Source: JBCBEX01 sp038528235 (GTDB taxonomy: Bacteria > Bacteroidota > Rhodothermia > Rhodothermales > Rubricoccaceae). Taken from it: DNA of 34,124 nucleotides. Location: the NCBI GenBank assembly GCA_038528235.1, contig JBCBEX010000046.1, forward strand, positions 1 through 34,124, in the 5' to 3' direction. The translations under genes were made by a program, and so were the position numbers. Positions 8,151-16,347 of the stretch are shown here, one piece after another; within the stretch, counting starts at the first letter, position 1; each line of letters begins with the position of its first letter. Under the pieces are notes generated by a model. It ran no database searches and was not told where the DNA came from. It saw nothing but the letters and a program-made list of their open reading frames with translations.

Positions 8151-8830
8151 GCGACGATAGCCTCTTCCATGCTATAGTGTTTGACGAGGAGGTAGTAGAA
8201 CACCGCGCGGTGTTTTCTCCCTTTGAGACCTTTCGTCTGCGCGCATACGGCGTGAATCCCACTCATCAGACGATCGCTGTCGGCCATGCCGAGCTTCTTG
8301 ACGAGGAAGTTGTCCTTCACACGCTTCAGTTCCTCAGGGTCGGAGCACGAGACCAGCTTCGAGTCGCTGTTGTAGATCGCAGGGCCGAGGCCTTTGGCGA
8401 CGGCTTTGAGAAGGGCCTCATCGTAGGGTGCGCCGATCTGTTCCATCGCGGCTCTGTAGGCAGCCATCGCCTCGTCGAACTTGCTGCTTTGCTCTCGGAC
8501 GGGCGTTGCCTTGGAGGGAGCTACCTGTTTCTCTGCCCGCTTTTTGTCGGTACGTGATGCGGCGACCTCACCACGACGAAGCCTGAGTATGTCCTGCACG
8601 GCCACACCCGGTTGCGCCTCCACGTCTGGCGCGTTGTCGAGCATCGCATCGTAGATCGTTCGGTCGGCGCGCTGTACCCGTTCGTGGAAGTACGTCTCAG
8701 CGTCCAGCACAGCCACCTTCTCAGCAAGAGCACTCGCAATGAGTTGCTCTACGGAAACGCCCTCCTCTTGAGCAAGCGACTCTAGCCGTGCCTGAAGCGA
8801 GCGGGGAACGTGAACAGCCAACGTGGACAT
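8147..8830 (-). CDS. Ribbon-helix-helix antitoxin fused to a DUF2853 domain
   Basis: A 227-residue two-part protein. Residues 1-45 (LAVHVPRSLQARLESLAQ then VSVEQLIASALAEKVAVLD) form a ribbon-helix-helix DNA-binding unit. Residues 45-75 (YFHERVQRADRTIYDAML, PDVEA) match the toxin-binding tail seen in RHH antitoxins. A basic linker (about 76-115) leads to residues ~116-222, which match DUF2853 across its usual length: SKFDEAM, VAKGLGPAIYN, LVSCSDPEELKRVKDNFLVKKLG, HRAVFYYLLVKHY. The DUF2853 part has no ATG, GTG or TTG at its expected N-terminus, so it is made only as part of the fusion. It lies 18 bp after the PIN gene and overlaps kamA by 4 bp. Expected role: repressor and antidote for the PIN toxin; the job of DUF2853 is unknown. 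Confidence 0.85.
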   Translation of the reverse strand: MSTLAVHVPRSLQARLESLAQEEGVSVEQLIASALAEKVAVLDAETYFHERVQRADRTIYDAMLDNAPDVEAQPGVAVQDILRLRRGEVAASRTDKKRAEKQVAPSKATPVREQSSKFDEAMAAYRAAMEQIGAPYDEALLKAVAKGLGPAIYNSDSKLVSCSDPEELKRVKDNFLVKKLGMADSDRLMSGIHAVCAQTKGLKGRKHRAVFYYLLVKHYSMEEAIVA

Positions 8831-8848
8831 GGAGCACTCGGAAGGATA

Positions 8849-9265
8849 TCAGAACGGCGGCGGCGCCTTCAGAAACGCTTCAGGACGCACAGCGCGGATA
8901 CCAAAGCGGTCTACGCCTCGGAAGTCGCGTAAGTTGTAGGTCACGATCGCGTCGCAGGAGGCTGCCACGGCGAGTTCGAGTACCATGTCGTCCTTCGGGT
9001 CAGGGAGGTAAGGACGCCAGAGGAAGTAAACCCGTTGCGGGTTGCCCTCTTGGCAGAGCACGTCGATGAACGCGCGCACCTCCATCGTGCTGAAAGGCAC
9101 CATGTCGGGTCGCAAGAGCACATCCTCGTACTCCAGCACCAGTGGCACGGAGAGCGCAATCTCGAACGAGGAGCGTCCAACCAAGCCCAGCAGACGATTG
9201 GCGGCACCCCGCCGGGAGCGAAGGCCCGCGACGAGAACGTTGGTGTCGAGAACGATTCGAGACAT
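8849..9265 (-). CDS. PIN-domain toxin ribonuclease (COG1569-like)
   Basis: A 138-residue PIN-fold protein of the type annotated as a putative toxin-antitoxin toxin component. Acidic metal-binding residues are visible: Asp7 in VLDTNVLVAGL, Glu45 in LVLEYEDVL, Asp92/Asp93 in PDPKDDMVLELA, and the late TYNLRDF with Asn111/Asp114. PIN toxins are Mg-dependent endoribonucleases that cleave tRNA, rRNA or mRNA. It is first in its operon, 18 bp before the RHH-DUF2853 antitoxin gene, the reverse of the usual antitoxin-first order. It diverges from leuS across a 126-bp gap that must hold both promoters. All key acidic residues are present, so it is probably active. Confidence 0.9.
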   Translation of the reverse strand: MSRIVLDTNVLVAGLRSRRGAANRLLGLVGRSSFEIALSVPLVLEYEDVLLRPDMVPFSTMEVRAFIDVLCQEGNPQRVYFLWRPYLPDPKDDMVLELAVAASCDAIVTYNLRDFRGVDRFGIRAVRPEAFLKAPPPF

Positions 9266-9391
9266 GATTCATCCCAACTTACGGGGCGCAGAGCCACCAC
9301 CGAACAAACGCCTTCCCTGAACCTTCGCTGGCACCCCGCGTAGCTTTCGGCTCGCTTCTGTCCGTCCGTTCACCTTTCCCGCAGCCGCATC

Positions 9392-12082
9392 ATGGCAGGC
9401 TACCCCTTCGACGCCATCGAACCGAAATGGCAGGCGTACTGGGACGCCCACGAGACGTACCGCACGCCCGGCCCCGGCGACCCCGGCTTCGACGCCGCGA
9501 AGCCGAAGTACTACGTCCTCGACATGTTTCCCTACCCCTCGGGCGCGGGGCTGCACGTCGGGCACCCGGAGGGCTACACCGCCACCGACATCCTCGCGCG
9601 CGTGCGGCGGATGCAGGGCTTCAACGTGCTGCACCCCATCGGCTGGGACGCGTTTGGGCTGCCCGCCGAGCAGTATGCCATCAAGACGGGCACGCACCCG
9701 CGGCAGACAACCGAGCAGAACATCGGGCGCTTCCGCGAGCAACTGAAGTCGCTCGGGTTCTCCTACGATTGGAGCCGCGAGGTCGACACGACCGACCCGG
9801 ACTACGTCAAGTGGACGCAGTGGATCTTCCTCAAGCTCTACGAGCGCGGCCTTGCCTACCAGGCCGAGGTGCCGGTCAACTGGTGCCCCGAACTCGGCAC
9901 CGTGCTGGCCAACGAGGAGGTGATCGACGGCAAGAGCGAGGTCGGCGGCTTCCCGGTCATCCAGAAGCCGATGCGGCAGTGGATGCTCAAGATCACGGAG
10001 TATGCCGAGCGCCTGCTCGCGGACCTCGACGACCTCGACTGGCCCGAGCACATCAAGAAGATGCAGCGCGACTGGATCGGCAAGTCCGAGGGCGCGGAGG
10101 TCGACTTCCGCATCGCGGGCGCGCCCGACCAGGTGCTGCGCGTCTACACGACCCGCCCCGACACGCTCTTCGGCGCGACCTACATGGTTCTCGCCCCCGA
10201 GCACCCGCTCGTCAACGAGGTCACCTCGAACGACCAGCAGGACGCTGTCGAAGCCTACATCGCCGAGACGAAGCGCAAGTCCGAGCGCGAGCGCATGGAG
10301 GCGAAGCAGAAGACGGGCGTCTTCACGGGCGGGCACGCCGTCAACCCTGTCAGCGGCACCCACGTCCCGATCTGGATCGCCGACTACGTGCTGGCGTCCT
10401 ACGGCACCGGCGCGATCATGGCCGTCCCGGCGCACGACGAGCGCGACTTCGAGTTCGCGCAGACGTTCAAGCTGCCCATCCGCGAAGTCGTGGCGGGGGG
10501 AAAGAAAGGCTCTGACGGCCTGCTCGCCGAGGCCTACACCGGCGACGGCAAACACGTCAACTCGGACTCGTCGGACCGCCCTGTGAGCCGCATCGCCGAG
10601 CGCGGCGTGAACATCAACGGGCTCGACAAGGACGACGCTATCGAGAAGATCACGGCGTGGCTGGAGGACAACGGCGTCGGGCGGGCGCAGACCAACTACA
10701 AGCTCCGCGACTGGCTCTTCAGCCGCCAGCGCTACTGGGGCGAGCCGTTCCCAATCGTCTTCACCGAGGTCGGCGCCGACGGCGTCGGCCACCCGCACCC
10801 GCTCACGCCCGCCGACCTCCCGCTGACGCTCCCGGAAGTCGAGTCCTACCAGCCCACCGGCACCGGCGAGAGTCCGCTCGCCGCGATCACCAACTGGGTC
10901 GAGACGACGTACGACGGCCAGCCCGCGATGCGCGAGACGAACACGATGCCGCAGTGGGCCGGCTCGTGCTGGTACTACCTCCGCTACCTCGATCCCGACA
11001 ACCCTGCGCGGCTCGTCGATCCCGAGAAAGAGGACTACTGGATGCCGGTCGACCTCTACGTCGGCGGCGCGGAGCACGCGGTACTGCACCTGCTCTATGC
11101 GCGCTTCTGGCATAAGGTGCTCTACGACGCCGGTGTCGTGTCCACGAAGGAGCCGTTTCAGCGGCTCGTCAACCAGGGCATGATCCTCGGCGAGATGGAG
11201 TACACCGCCTACCGCGACGCTGCCGGCAACTGGGTGTCGCCCGGCGACCGCGCTGTGGACGCGTCCGGCGACGGCGCGCTACCCGAGTTCGAGGCCGTCA
11301 AGCTCACCGACGACCAGGTCACGAAGCAAGGCAGCGAGTTCGTACTCGCCGCTGATCCGTCGATCACGGTCGATGCGCGCTCGCACAAGATGTCGAAGTC
11401 GCGCGGCAACGTGGTCAACCCCGACGACGTGGTGGCGGCCTACGGCGCGGACTCGCTGCGGCTCTACGAGATGTTCATGGGCCCGCTGGAGCAGGTCAAG
11501 CCCTGGAGCACCCGCGGCGTAGAGGGCGTCCACCGCTTCCTCGCCCGGGCGTATCGCCTGCTCCTCGACGAAGAGACCGGTGCGCTCGCCGATTCTGTGG
11601 TGGATCGCGCGCTCACCAAAGACGAAAAGCGGACGCTGCACGGCACCATCCAGCGTGTCACCGACGATACCGACGGCCTGCGCTTCAACACGGCCATCTC
11701 GGCGATGATGGAGTTCGTCAACGCCGCCAATAAATGGGACACGGTCCCGCGCGAGGCGGCCGAGGCGTTCACGCTGCTGCTCGCTCCCTTCGCGCCGCAC
11801 CTCGGCGAGGAGTTGTGGGCTGCGCTCGGCCACACCGAGAGCCTGACGTACGCGCCGTGGCCGGAATACGACCCTGCCGCGCTCGTGGAGGACGAGGTCG
11901 AGATCGCGATCCAGGTCAACGGCAAGGTGCGCGGCACCGCGACCGTCGCGAAGGACGCCTCGAAGGAGGACGTGCTCGCCGCCGCCCGCGCCGTGGAGAA
12001 CGTCCAGCGCTACCTCGACGAGGGCACCGTCCGCAAAGAGATCGTCGTGCCGGGGCGGCTGGTGAACTTCGTGGTGAAGTAG
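9392..12082 (+). CDS. leuS: Leucyl-tRNA synthetase
   Basis: An 896-residue class I synthetase that charges tRNA-Leu. The HIGH motif is HVGH at 55-58 after FPYPSGAGL, and the GWDAFGLPAEQYA block follows. The CP1 editing domain carries the GTGAIMAVPAHDERD segment. MPQWAGSCWYYLRY and DLYVGGAEHAVLHLLYARFW are typical of bacterial LeuRS. KMSKS is at 666-670, and the C-terminal domain begins near EIAIQVNGKVRG. It is slightly longer than E. coli LeuRS (860). A long open frame antisense to it (9269-11113) is a codon-bias shadow. The ATG at 9392 lacks an SD sequence. The stop at 12082 abuts a structured repeat that may serve as its 3-prime end. Confidence 0.98.
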   Translation: MAGYPFDAIEPKWQAYWDAHETYRTPGPGDPGFDAAKPKYYVLDMFPYPSGAGLHVGHPEGYTATDILARVRRMQGFNVLHPIGWDAFGLPAEQYAIKTGTHPRQTTEQNIGRFREQLKSLGFSYDWSREVDTTDPDYVKWTQWIFLKLYERGLAYQAEVPVNWCPELGTVLANEEVIDGKSEVGGFPVIQKPMRQWMLKITEYAERLLADLDDLDWPEHIKKMQRDWIGKSEGAEVDFRIAGAPDQVLRVYTTRPDTLFGATYMVLAPEHPLVNEVTSNDQQDAVEAYIAETKRKSERERMEAKQKTGVFTGGHAVNPVSGTHVPIWIADYVLASYGTGAIMAVPAHDERDFEFAQTFKLPIREVVAGGKKGSDGLLAEAYTGDGKHVNSDSSDRPVSRIAERGVNINGLDKDDAIEKITAWLEDNGVGRAQTNYKLRDWLFSRQRYWGEPFPIVFTEVGADGVGHPHPLTPADLPLTLPEVESYQPTGTGESPLAAITNWVETTYDGQPAMRETNTMPQWAGSCWYYLRYLDPDNPARLVDPEKEDYWMPVDLYVGGAEHAVLHLLYARFWHKVLYDAGVVSTKEPFQRLVNQGMILGEMEYTAYRDAAGNWVSPGDRAVDASGDGALPEFEAVKLTDDQVTKQGSEFVLAADPSITVDARSHKMSKSRGNVVNPDDVVAAYGADSLRLYEMFMGPLEQVKPWSTRGVEGVHRFLARAYRLLLDEETGALADSVVDRALTKDEKRTLHGTIQRVTDDTDGLRFNTAISAMMEFVNAANKWDTVPREAAEAFTLLLAPFAPHLGEELWAALGHTESLTYAPWPEYDPAALVEDEVEIAIQVNGKVRGTATVAKDASKEDVLAAARAVENVQRYLDEGTVRKEIVVPGRLVNFVVK

Positions 12083-12222
12083 GGCGGCTCCCCCTGTCCT
12101 GCGTCGCGCTCCCCCCGCTTGACACGCCTGGACGGCGGTCAAGCTGTCCCCCTCACGGGTGAGGGGGACAGTTTGGGTTGACGCAGGAGCGTAGCGACTA
12201 TCAGCCCAAACGGGGGAGCCGC
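12083..12222. repeat. Structured dispersed repeat, copy 1
   Basis: A ~140-bp multi-armed inverted-repeat element beginning at the base after the leuS stop. Its outer ends are inverted: GGCGGCTCCCCC at 12083-12094 against GGGGGAGCCGC at 12212-12222. Inside are nested pairs: TCCTGCGTC (12097-12105) with GACGCAGGA (12180-12188), CTTGAC (12118) with GTCAAG (12138), GTTTGGG (12171) with CCCAAAC (12205), and a central 12-13-bp hairpin ctgtccccctcac/gtgagggggacag at 12144-12171 followed by TTT. Its first 25 bases match copy 2 (28235) at 24 positions, in the same orientation. There is no coding capacity. The central hairpin could also terminate leuS transcription. Confidence 0.85.
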
Positions 12223-12267
12223 GCGCAAGCTTGCTCCTCGTTTCCTCTCCAAAAGCCCTCCCCACCC

Positions 12268-13239
12268 ATGGACCGTGCTCAGGCTCAGGCCAACCTCCTG
12301 CTCAAAATCCGCACAGGCTCGCAGCTCTACGGCACCGCGCGGCCCGACTCCGACGAGGACTTTGCGGGCGTGTTCGCGCCACTCGCGCCGTGGGTCTATG
12401 GGATGCGCCGCGTCGAGCAGGTCGACTGCGGGCACGTCGCCAAGGACGCGGCCGGCAAGAACACCGCCGAGGCGGTCGACTTCACGGCCTACGAGGTGCG
12501 CAAGTTTGCCCGCCTCGCGCTCGACAACAACCCCAACGTCCTCGAACTGCTCTTCGCCGATGCGCCCAACGTGGTCCACGTGACGCCGCTCGGGCAGCGG
12601 CTCCTCGACGCGCGCGACCTCTTCCCGCACCGCGGCCTCGTGAAGCGCTTCGTCGGCTATGCCACGAGCCAGCGCCACAAGATGCGCATCCGCATCCAGC
12701 ACTACGGCGCGCTCAAGGACGCCCTCGCCTGGCTCGACGAGCAGCACGCCGCCAACCCGTCGATCTCGCTCGCCGAGGTAAAGGGGCATCGCGAGGCACT
12801 CAGCCAGAAGCCGCCGCCCGGCTTCGCCTGGAAGGCCAGCCACGCGCAGGTCGGCGACCAGTCGTACGGCTACCACGAGCGCGTCAAGAACGTCCGCAAG
12901 AAGGTCGGCGCGCGCCTCGCCTCGGCGACCAACCGCACGGTGCTCTTCGAGCGCCACGGCTTCGACGTCAAGTTCGCCAGCCACCTCATTCGGCTGCTCC
13001 TGGAGTGCCGCGAGCTCGTGCAGACCGGCACGCTCGTCTTCCCGCTCGCCTATGGCGACGAGTTGCGTGCTATCCGCGAGGGCGCGCTCACGATGCCCAA
13101 AATCGAGGCGCGTGCGACGGCCATCGAAGACGAGATCCGCGCTGTGACCGACTCACCGCTGCGCACGAAGACCGCCTTCGACGAGGTCGACGCGCTCGTG
13201 CAGGACATCGTCCGAGACCATCTGGAAGGGGCAGTGTGA
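12268..13239 (+). CDS. YcgL-like (COG3541) nucleotidyltransferase
   Basis: A 323-residue protein of the DNA-polymerase-beta nucleotidyltransferase superfamily resembling Bacillus YcgL (COG3541). The N-terminal signature GSQLYGT followed by PDSDEDFAGVF gives the GS pair (17-18) and the metal-binding Asp29/Asp31. A helical C-terminal region carries KFARLALDNNPNVLELLF, YATSQRHKMR and FDVKFASHLIRLLLECRELV, all typical of this family. The substrate is unknown; some relatives occur in RNA-repair or phage contexts. The ATG at 12268 is preferred to an in-frame start at 12178 because the extension would translate the structured repeat. The intergenic repeat on the upstream side suggests it is transcribed apart from leuS. 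Confidence 0.88.
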   Translation: MDRAQAQANLLLKIRTGSQLYGTARPDSDEDFAGVFAPLAPWVYGMRRVEQVDCGHVAKDAAGKNTAEAVDFTAYEVRKFARLALDNNPNVLELLFADAPNVVHVTPLGQRLLDARDLFPHRGLVKRFVGYATSQRHKMRIRIQHYGALKDALAWLDEQHAANPSISLAEVKGHREALSQKPPPGFAWKASHAQVGDQSYGYHERVKNVRKKVGARLASATNRTVLFERHGFDVKFASHLIRLLLECRELVQTGTLVFPLAYGDELRAIREGALTMPKIEARATAIEDEIRAVTDSPLRTKTAFDEVDALVQDIVRDHLEGAV

Positions 13240-13318
13240 CGTCGGGTCGCTGGGTTGACGAACTTCCACCTGTCATCTCATGCCAGGTCGCTAGGCTAGC
13301 AACCCATCCTCACCCTGT

Positions 13319-13405
13319 GTCATCCCGGACTTGATCCGGGATCCATACAATCCGCCGTGAGGATCGACTTTGTTGGTCTTCGGCTCCCGCCTTCGCGCGG
13401 ATGAC
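13319..13405. repeat. Intergenic inverted-repeat element with GTCATCC/GGATGAC ends
   Basis: An 87-bp element between the nucleotidyltransferase and LOG-family genes. The ends GTCATCC (13319-13325) and GGATGAC (13399-13405) are inverted. Just inside the left end is a perfect 8-bp hairpin, atcccgga-cttga-tccgggat (13322-13342). Further, looser inverted similarity extends outward (caggt-type sequence near 13283 and acctg near 13404). The motif resembles the widely dispersed intergenic TGTCATCCCGG-type palindromes of bacterial genomes. It is non-coding. Confidence 0.75.
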
Positions 13406-13463
13406 CTGGTAGGTGATAGGACAGCGCGAGCAACTGTTATTCGTCCGTCAGCTTCCCCCTCCT

Positions 13464-14069
13464 ATGCGTCTACGTCGTATCGCCGTGTTCTGCGGCTCCA
13501 AGTCTGGCTCGAATCCCGCGTATGCTGAAGCCGCGCAGACCTTCGGGCGGCTCGCGGCGGAGCGCGGGATCGGCCTCGTGACGGGCGGCGGGCACGTTGG
13601 CCTGATGGGCGTAGTCGCCGACGCGGCACTGGAGGCCGGTGGCGAGGTGACCGGCGTGATCCCGCACGGGCTGGTCGTCCGCGAGGTGGCGCACGAAGGG
13701 CTGACCGACCTCGTCGTGGTGAACTCGATGCACGAGCGCAAGGCGCAGATGGCCGACCTCGTGGACGCCTTCGTGGCGCTGCCCGGCGGTATCGGGACGT
13801 GGGAGGAGTTGTTCGAGGCCTGGACGTGGTCCGCGCTCGGCATCAACGCCGATGCGAACGGGCACACCAAGCCGATCGGGCTGCTCAACGCGGCGGGCTA
13901 CTACGATCACCTGCTCGCCTTCGTCCACCGCAGCCTCGCCGACGGCTTCGTCCGGCCTCGCCAGCGCGTCTTGCTGGTCGACGCCACCCGCCCGGAGTCG
14001 CTGCTCGACAAGCTCACCGTCGCCGACGCGCCGGTCGTGGAGCAGTGGCTCACGCGCGACGAGTCGTAG
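13464..14069 (+). CDS. LOG-family (TIGR00730) nucleotide phosphoribohydrolase
   Basis: A 201-residue Rossmann-fold protein of the LOG family, which hydrolyses nucleoside 5-monophosphates (cytokinin riboside monophosphates in plants; AMP or similar in bacteria) to base plus ribose-5-phosphate. The signatures are VFCGSKSGS near the N-terminus, GGGHVGLMG at 41-49, the SMHERKAQM segment at 88-96, and the catalytic PGGIGTWEE at 107-115. The ATG at 13464 gives the usual N-terminus; the open frame to 13413 would add 17 unrelated residues from the intergenic region. It is followed after one base by the DUF4442 gene, so the pair is translationally coupled. Confidence 0.95.
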   Translation: MRLRRIAVFCGSKSGSNPAYAEAAQTFGRLAAERGIGLVTGGGHVGLMGVVADAALEAGGEVTGVIPHGLVVREVAHEGLTDLVVVNSMHERKAQMADLVDAFVALPGGIGTWEELFEAWTWSALGINADANGHTKPIGLLNAAGYYDHLLAFVHRSLADGFVRPRQRVLLVDATRPESLLDKLTVADAPVVEQWLTRDES

Positions 14070-14070
14070 G

Positions 14071-14544
14071 ATGAGCGGGGAATCGTGGCGCAGCCGCCTC
14101 CGGCGGTGGGTGTTCAACTTCTTCCCGGCCTACCGCGGCACGGGCGCGCGCTTCGCCTACCTCGCCGACGACTGGCGCGAGGTGCGCATCCGGCTGCCGC
14201 TCTCGTGGCGGACGCGCAACTACGTCGGGTCGATCTTCGGCGGGAGCATGTACGCGGCCGTCGACCCGATCTACATGGTGATGCTCATCAACGTGCTTGG
14301 GCCGGACTACGTCGTCTGGGACAAGGCGGCCACGATTCACTTCCGCAAGCCGGGCCGCACCACGCTCACCGCCACGTTCCGCCTCACCGACGCTGACCTC
14401 GACGCGATCCGCCAGTCGACCGCCTTGGGCGAGCCGCACGACGCCACCTTCCGTGTGGACCTCGTCGATGCCGAGGGCGTCGTCCATGCGGAGGTCGAGA
14501 AGGTGATCTACGTCCGCCGGAAAAAACCGGAGGATGCGGCGTAA
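14071..14544 (+). CDS. DUF4442 hotdog-fold protein
   Basis: A 157-residue hotdog-fold protein of the DUF4442 type, related to acyl-CoA thioesterases. The markers are FNFFPAYRGTGARF, the strand VRIRLPLSWRTRNYVGSIFGGSMYAAVDPIYM (a hotdog helix with Asp), DKAATIHFRKPGRTTLTATFRLTD, and the C-terminal strand VVHAEVEKVIYVRRK. These proteins are presumed to act on acyl thioesters, but no specific substrate is established and none can be read here. The ATG at 14071 is one base after the LOG-family stop, and the open frame extending upstream is out of register with that gene, so this start is firm. Confidence 0.88.
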   Translation: MSGESWRSRLRRWVFNFFPAYRGTGARFAYLADDWREVRIRLPLSWRTRNYVGSIFGGSMYAAVDPIYMVMLINVLGPDYVVWDKAATIHFRKPGRTTLTATFRLTDADLDAIRQSTALGEPHDATFRVDLVDAEGVVHAEVEKVIYVRRKKPEDAA

Positions 14545-14637
14545 GCCCTGGCGCGCTCGTCCCCTCCCCGGTTCCCGGCCCTCTGCGTTCCATCCTTTGG
14601 CTCTCCGCGTCCTCGGTTCCACGACTTGCTCAACCCC

Positions 14638-15543
14638 ATGCGCTTCCTCCCGCTTACGCTCGCCCTGCTCCTCGTCGGCTGCGACTCGACTTACTCTGAC
14701 TCGGAGGAGCCCCGTGACACCACCGCGCCCGTGATCACGCTAGCCGGAGCGAACCCGCTCTCACTGGACTTCGGCGAGGTCTACGTCGAGCCTGGTGCGA
14801 CGGCGCAGGACGACACCGACGGCGACCTCACGGCGAGCATCGCTATCGACGGCGCGGTGGATGCGCTCACGGAGGGCAGCTACACCGTCCGCTACAGCGT
14901 GAGCGACGCCGCAGGCAACGAGGCCTCGGCGACGCGTACCGTGCAGGTCGGTGCCCCGCCCGCACTCGGCGTCGCGACCTACGAGGTCACCTTCGAGGCC
15001 ACGTGGAGCGCAGACACCCACCCGGCCGACTTCCCGTCGAACGCGCACTTCTCGCGGCTCGTCGGCGCGGTGCATGCGCCCGACCTGGCGCTCTTCGATG
15101 TCGGCGAGGTGGCGTCCGACGGGATCAAAGACATGGCCGAGCGCGGCGTCAACACCGCGCTCCAGAGCGAAGTGGCTGCCCTCGGCGACGCGGCGAGCTA
15201 CCTCGCCGGTCCGCTCCTCAACGATGCGCCCGACATGGGCACGATGACGTTCACCGCCGACGGCGATGCCGGTCACACCGCGCTCTCGCTCGTGTCGATG
15301 GTCGCACCCAGCCCCGACTGGTTTATCGGCGTGGACGCACTCGCGCTCGTAGAGAACCGCCAGTGGATCGACGAGGCGACCGTCGAGTTGGCGGTCTACG
15401 ATGCGGGCACCGACAGCGGTCAGAGCTACCGCGCCTCCAACGCGCCCACATCGCCCCGCCTGGCCATCGCCGAGAGCGACCATGCCTACTTCGCCGACGA
15501 CCGCCGCTTTATCGGTACGCTCACAATCCGCCGCCTTTCCTAG
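14638..15543 (+). CDS. Spondin-domain lipoprotein with an Ig-like module
   Basis: A 301-residue predicted lipoprotein. The signal MRFLPLTLALLLVGC ends in a lipobox with Cys15, followed by an acidic stretch. Residues ~25-100 (APVITLAGANP through GSYTVRYSVSDAAGNEASATRTVQV) are a DUF5011/HYR-like Ig module. From ~108, YEVTFEATWSADTHPADFPSNAHFS and SRLVGAVHAPDLALFDVGEVASDGIKDMAERG match the spondin N domain, followed by a beta-rich remainder with SPDWFIGVDALAL. Spondin domains are common in secreted or surface proteins of marine bacteria; the ligand is unknown. The ATG at 14638 is chosen over a TTG at 14626 because it gives the ideal lipoprotein signal. It stops 5 bp before the bshB1 start. Confidence 0.9.
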   Translation: MRFLPLTLALLLVGCDSTYSDSEEPRDTTAPVITLAGANPLSLDFGEVYVEPGATAQDDTDGDLTASIAIDGAVDALTEGSYTVRYSVSDAAGNEASATRTVQVGAPPALGVATYEVTFEATWSADTHPADFPSNAHFSRLVGAVHAPDLALFDVGEVASDGIKDMAERGVNTALQSEVAALGDAASYLAGPLLNDAPDMGTMTFTADGDAGHTALSLVSMVAPSPDWFIGVDALALVENRQWIDEATVELAVYDAGTDSGQSYRASNAPTSPRLAIAESDHAYFADDRRFIGTLTIRRLS

Positions 15544-15548
15544 GTCCT

Positions 15549-16322
15549 ATGCCCGCTGAGCCGCTCGACGTTCTCGCCCTCGCTGCCCACCCGGACGACG
15601 TCGAACTGTGCGCGGGAGGGACGATGTGCATCCTCGCGCAGCAGGGCTACCGCACCGGCATCGTCGACCTCACGCGCGGCGAACTCGGCTCACGGGGCAC
15701 ACCGGAGCTACGCCTTGAAGAGGCAGCGCGGGCGGGCGAGATCCTGGGGCTGAGCGCGCGGCACAACCTCGGCCTGCCCGACGGCGACATCCAGAACACG
15801 AAGGCCAACCAGACGGCCATCGCGCGCTACGTCCGCCGCTACCGTCCGAAGATCGTCCTGCTCAACGCGCCGCCAGGCCACGTCCGCCACCCCGACCACG
15901 GCGACGCCGCCCAGCTGAGCATCGACGCGCTTTTCTACAGCGGACTCCGCAAGCTGGAGACGACGGACCCAGAGACCGGCGAGGCGCAGGAGCCCTGGCG
16001 ACCGCACCACGTCCTGCACTACATGCAGTCCATCGAGTTCACGCCGACGTTCGTGGTGGATGTGACCTCCGTCTGGGAGCAGCGCACGGCGGCGCTCCAG
16101 GCGTTCGCGTCGCAGTTCCACAACCCCGACTACGAGGCCGCCGAGGGCGAGCCGGAGACGTTTGTCTCGAACCCGGGCTTCTTCCGCTGGGTGGAGGCGC
16201 GGGCGCGCGTCTACGGCTACCGCATCGGGGCGACCTACGGCGAGCCGCTGCTCTACCGCCACGGCCCCGTCGGCGTCACCGACCTCATGCAGGCGCTCGA
16301 CCGCGAGCGAACGTTCCGGTAG
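15549..16322 (+). CDS. bshB1: Bacillithiol biosynthesis deacetylase BshB1
   Basis: A 257-residue PIG-L/LmbE zinc deacetylase. It matches BshB1, which removes acetate from GlcNAc-malate in bacillithiol synthesis. The zinc site is seen as AHPDDVE (His14, Asp16, Asp17) and the later HVRHPDHGDAA (His114, His117). The characteristic LTRGELGSRGTPELRLEEAARAGEILGL and NLGLPDGDIQN segments distinguish BshB1 from generic PIG-L enzymes. YMQSIEFTPTFVVDV and the C-terminal GEPLLYRHGPVGV also fit. Its presence suggests bacillithiol is this organism's low-molecular-weight thiol. bshA and bshC are not in the window. It is 5 bp downstream of the spondin lipoprotein, likely an accident of compact packing rather than shared function. 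Confidence 0.93.
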   Translation: MPAEPLDVLALAAHPDDVELCAGGTMCILAQQGYRTGIVDLTRGELGSRGTPELRLEEAARAGEILGLSARHNLGLPDGDIQNTKANQTAIARYVRRYRPKIVLLNAPPGHVRHPDHGDAAQLSIDALFYSGLRKLETTDPETGEAQEPWRPHHVLHYMQSIEFTPTFVVDVTSVWEQRTAALQAFASQFHNPDYEAAEGEPETFVSNPGFFRWVEARARVYGYRIGATYGEPLLYRHGPVGVTDLMQALDRERTFR

Positions 16323-16347
16323 GCCTTGGCGCCGTGACTCGCCTGAG

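Noticed and set aside
9269..11113. 614-residue open frame antisense to leuS
   Set aside because: The sequence is Arg/Val/Leu-rich with no family features, and leuS on the opposite strand has intact catalytic motifs throughout. It is an antisense open frame expected in GC-rich DNA.
14085..14396. Arg-rich frame overlapping the DUF4442 gene
   Set aside because: It is a frame shadow of the hotdog-fold gene, whose own translation has a clear family pattern.
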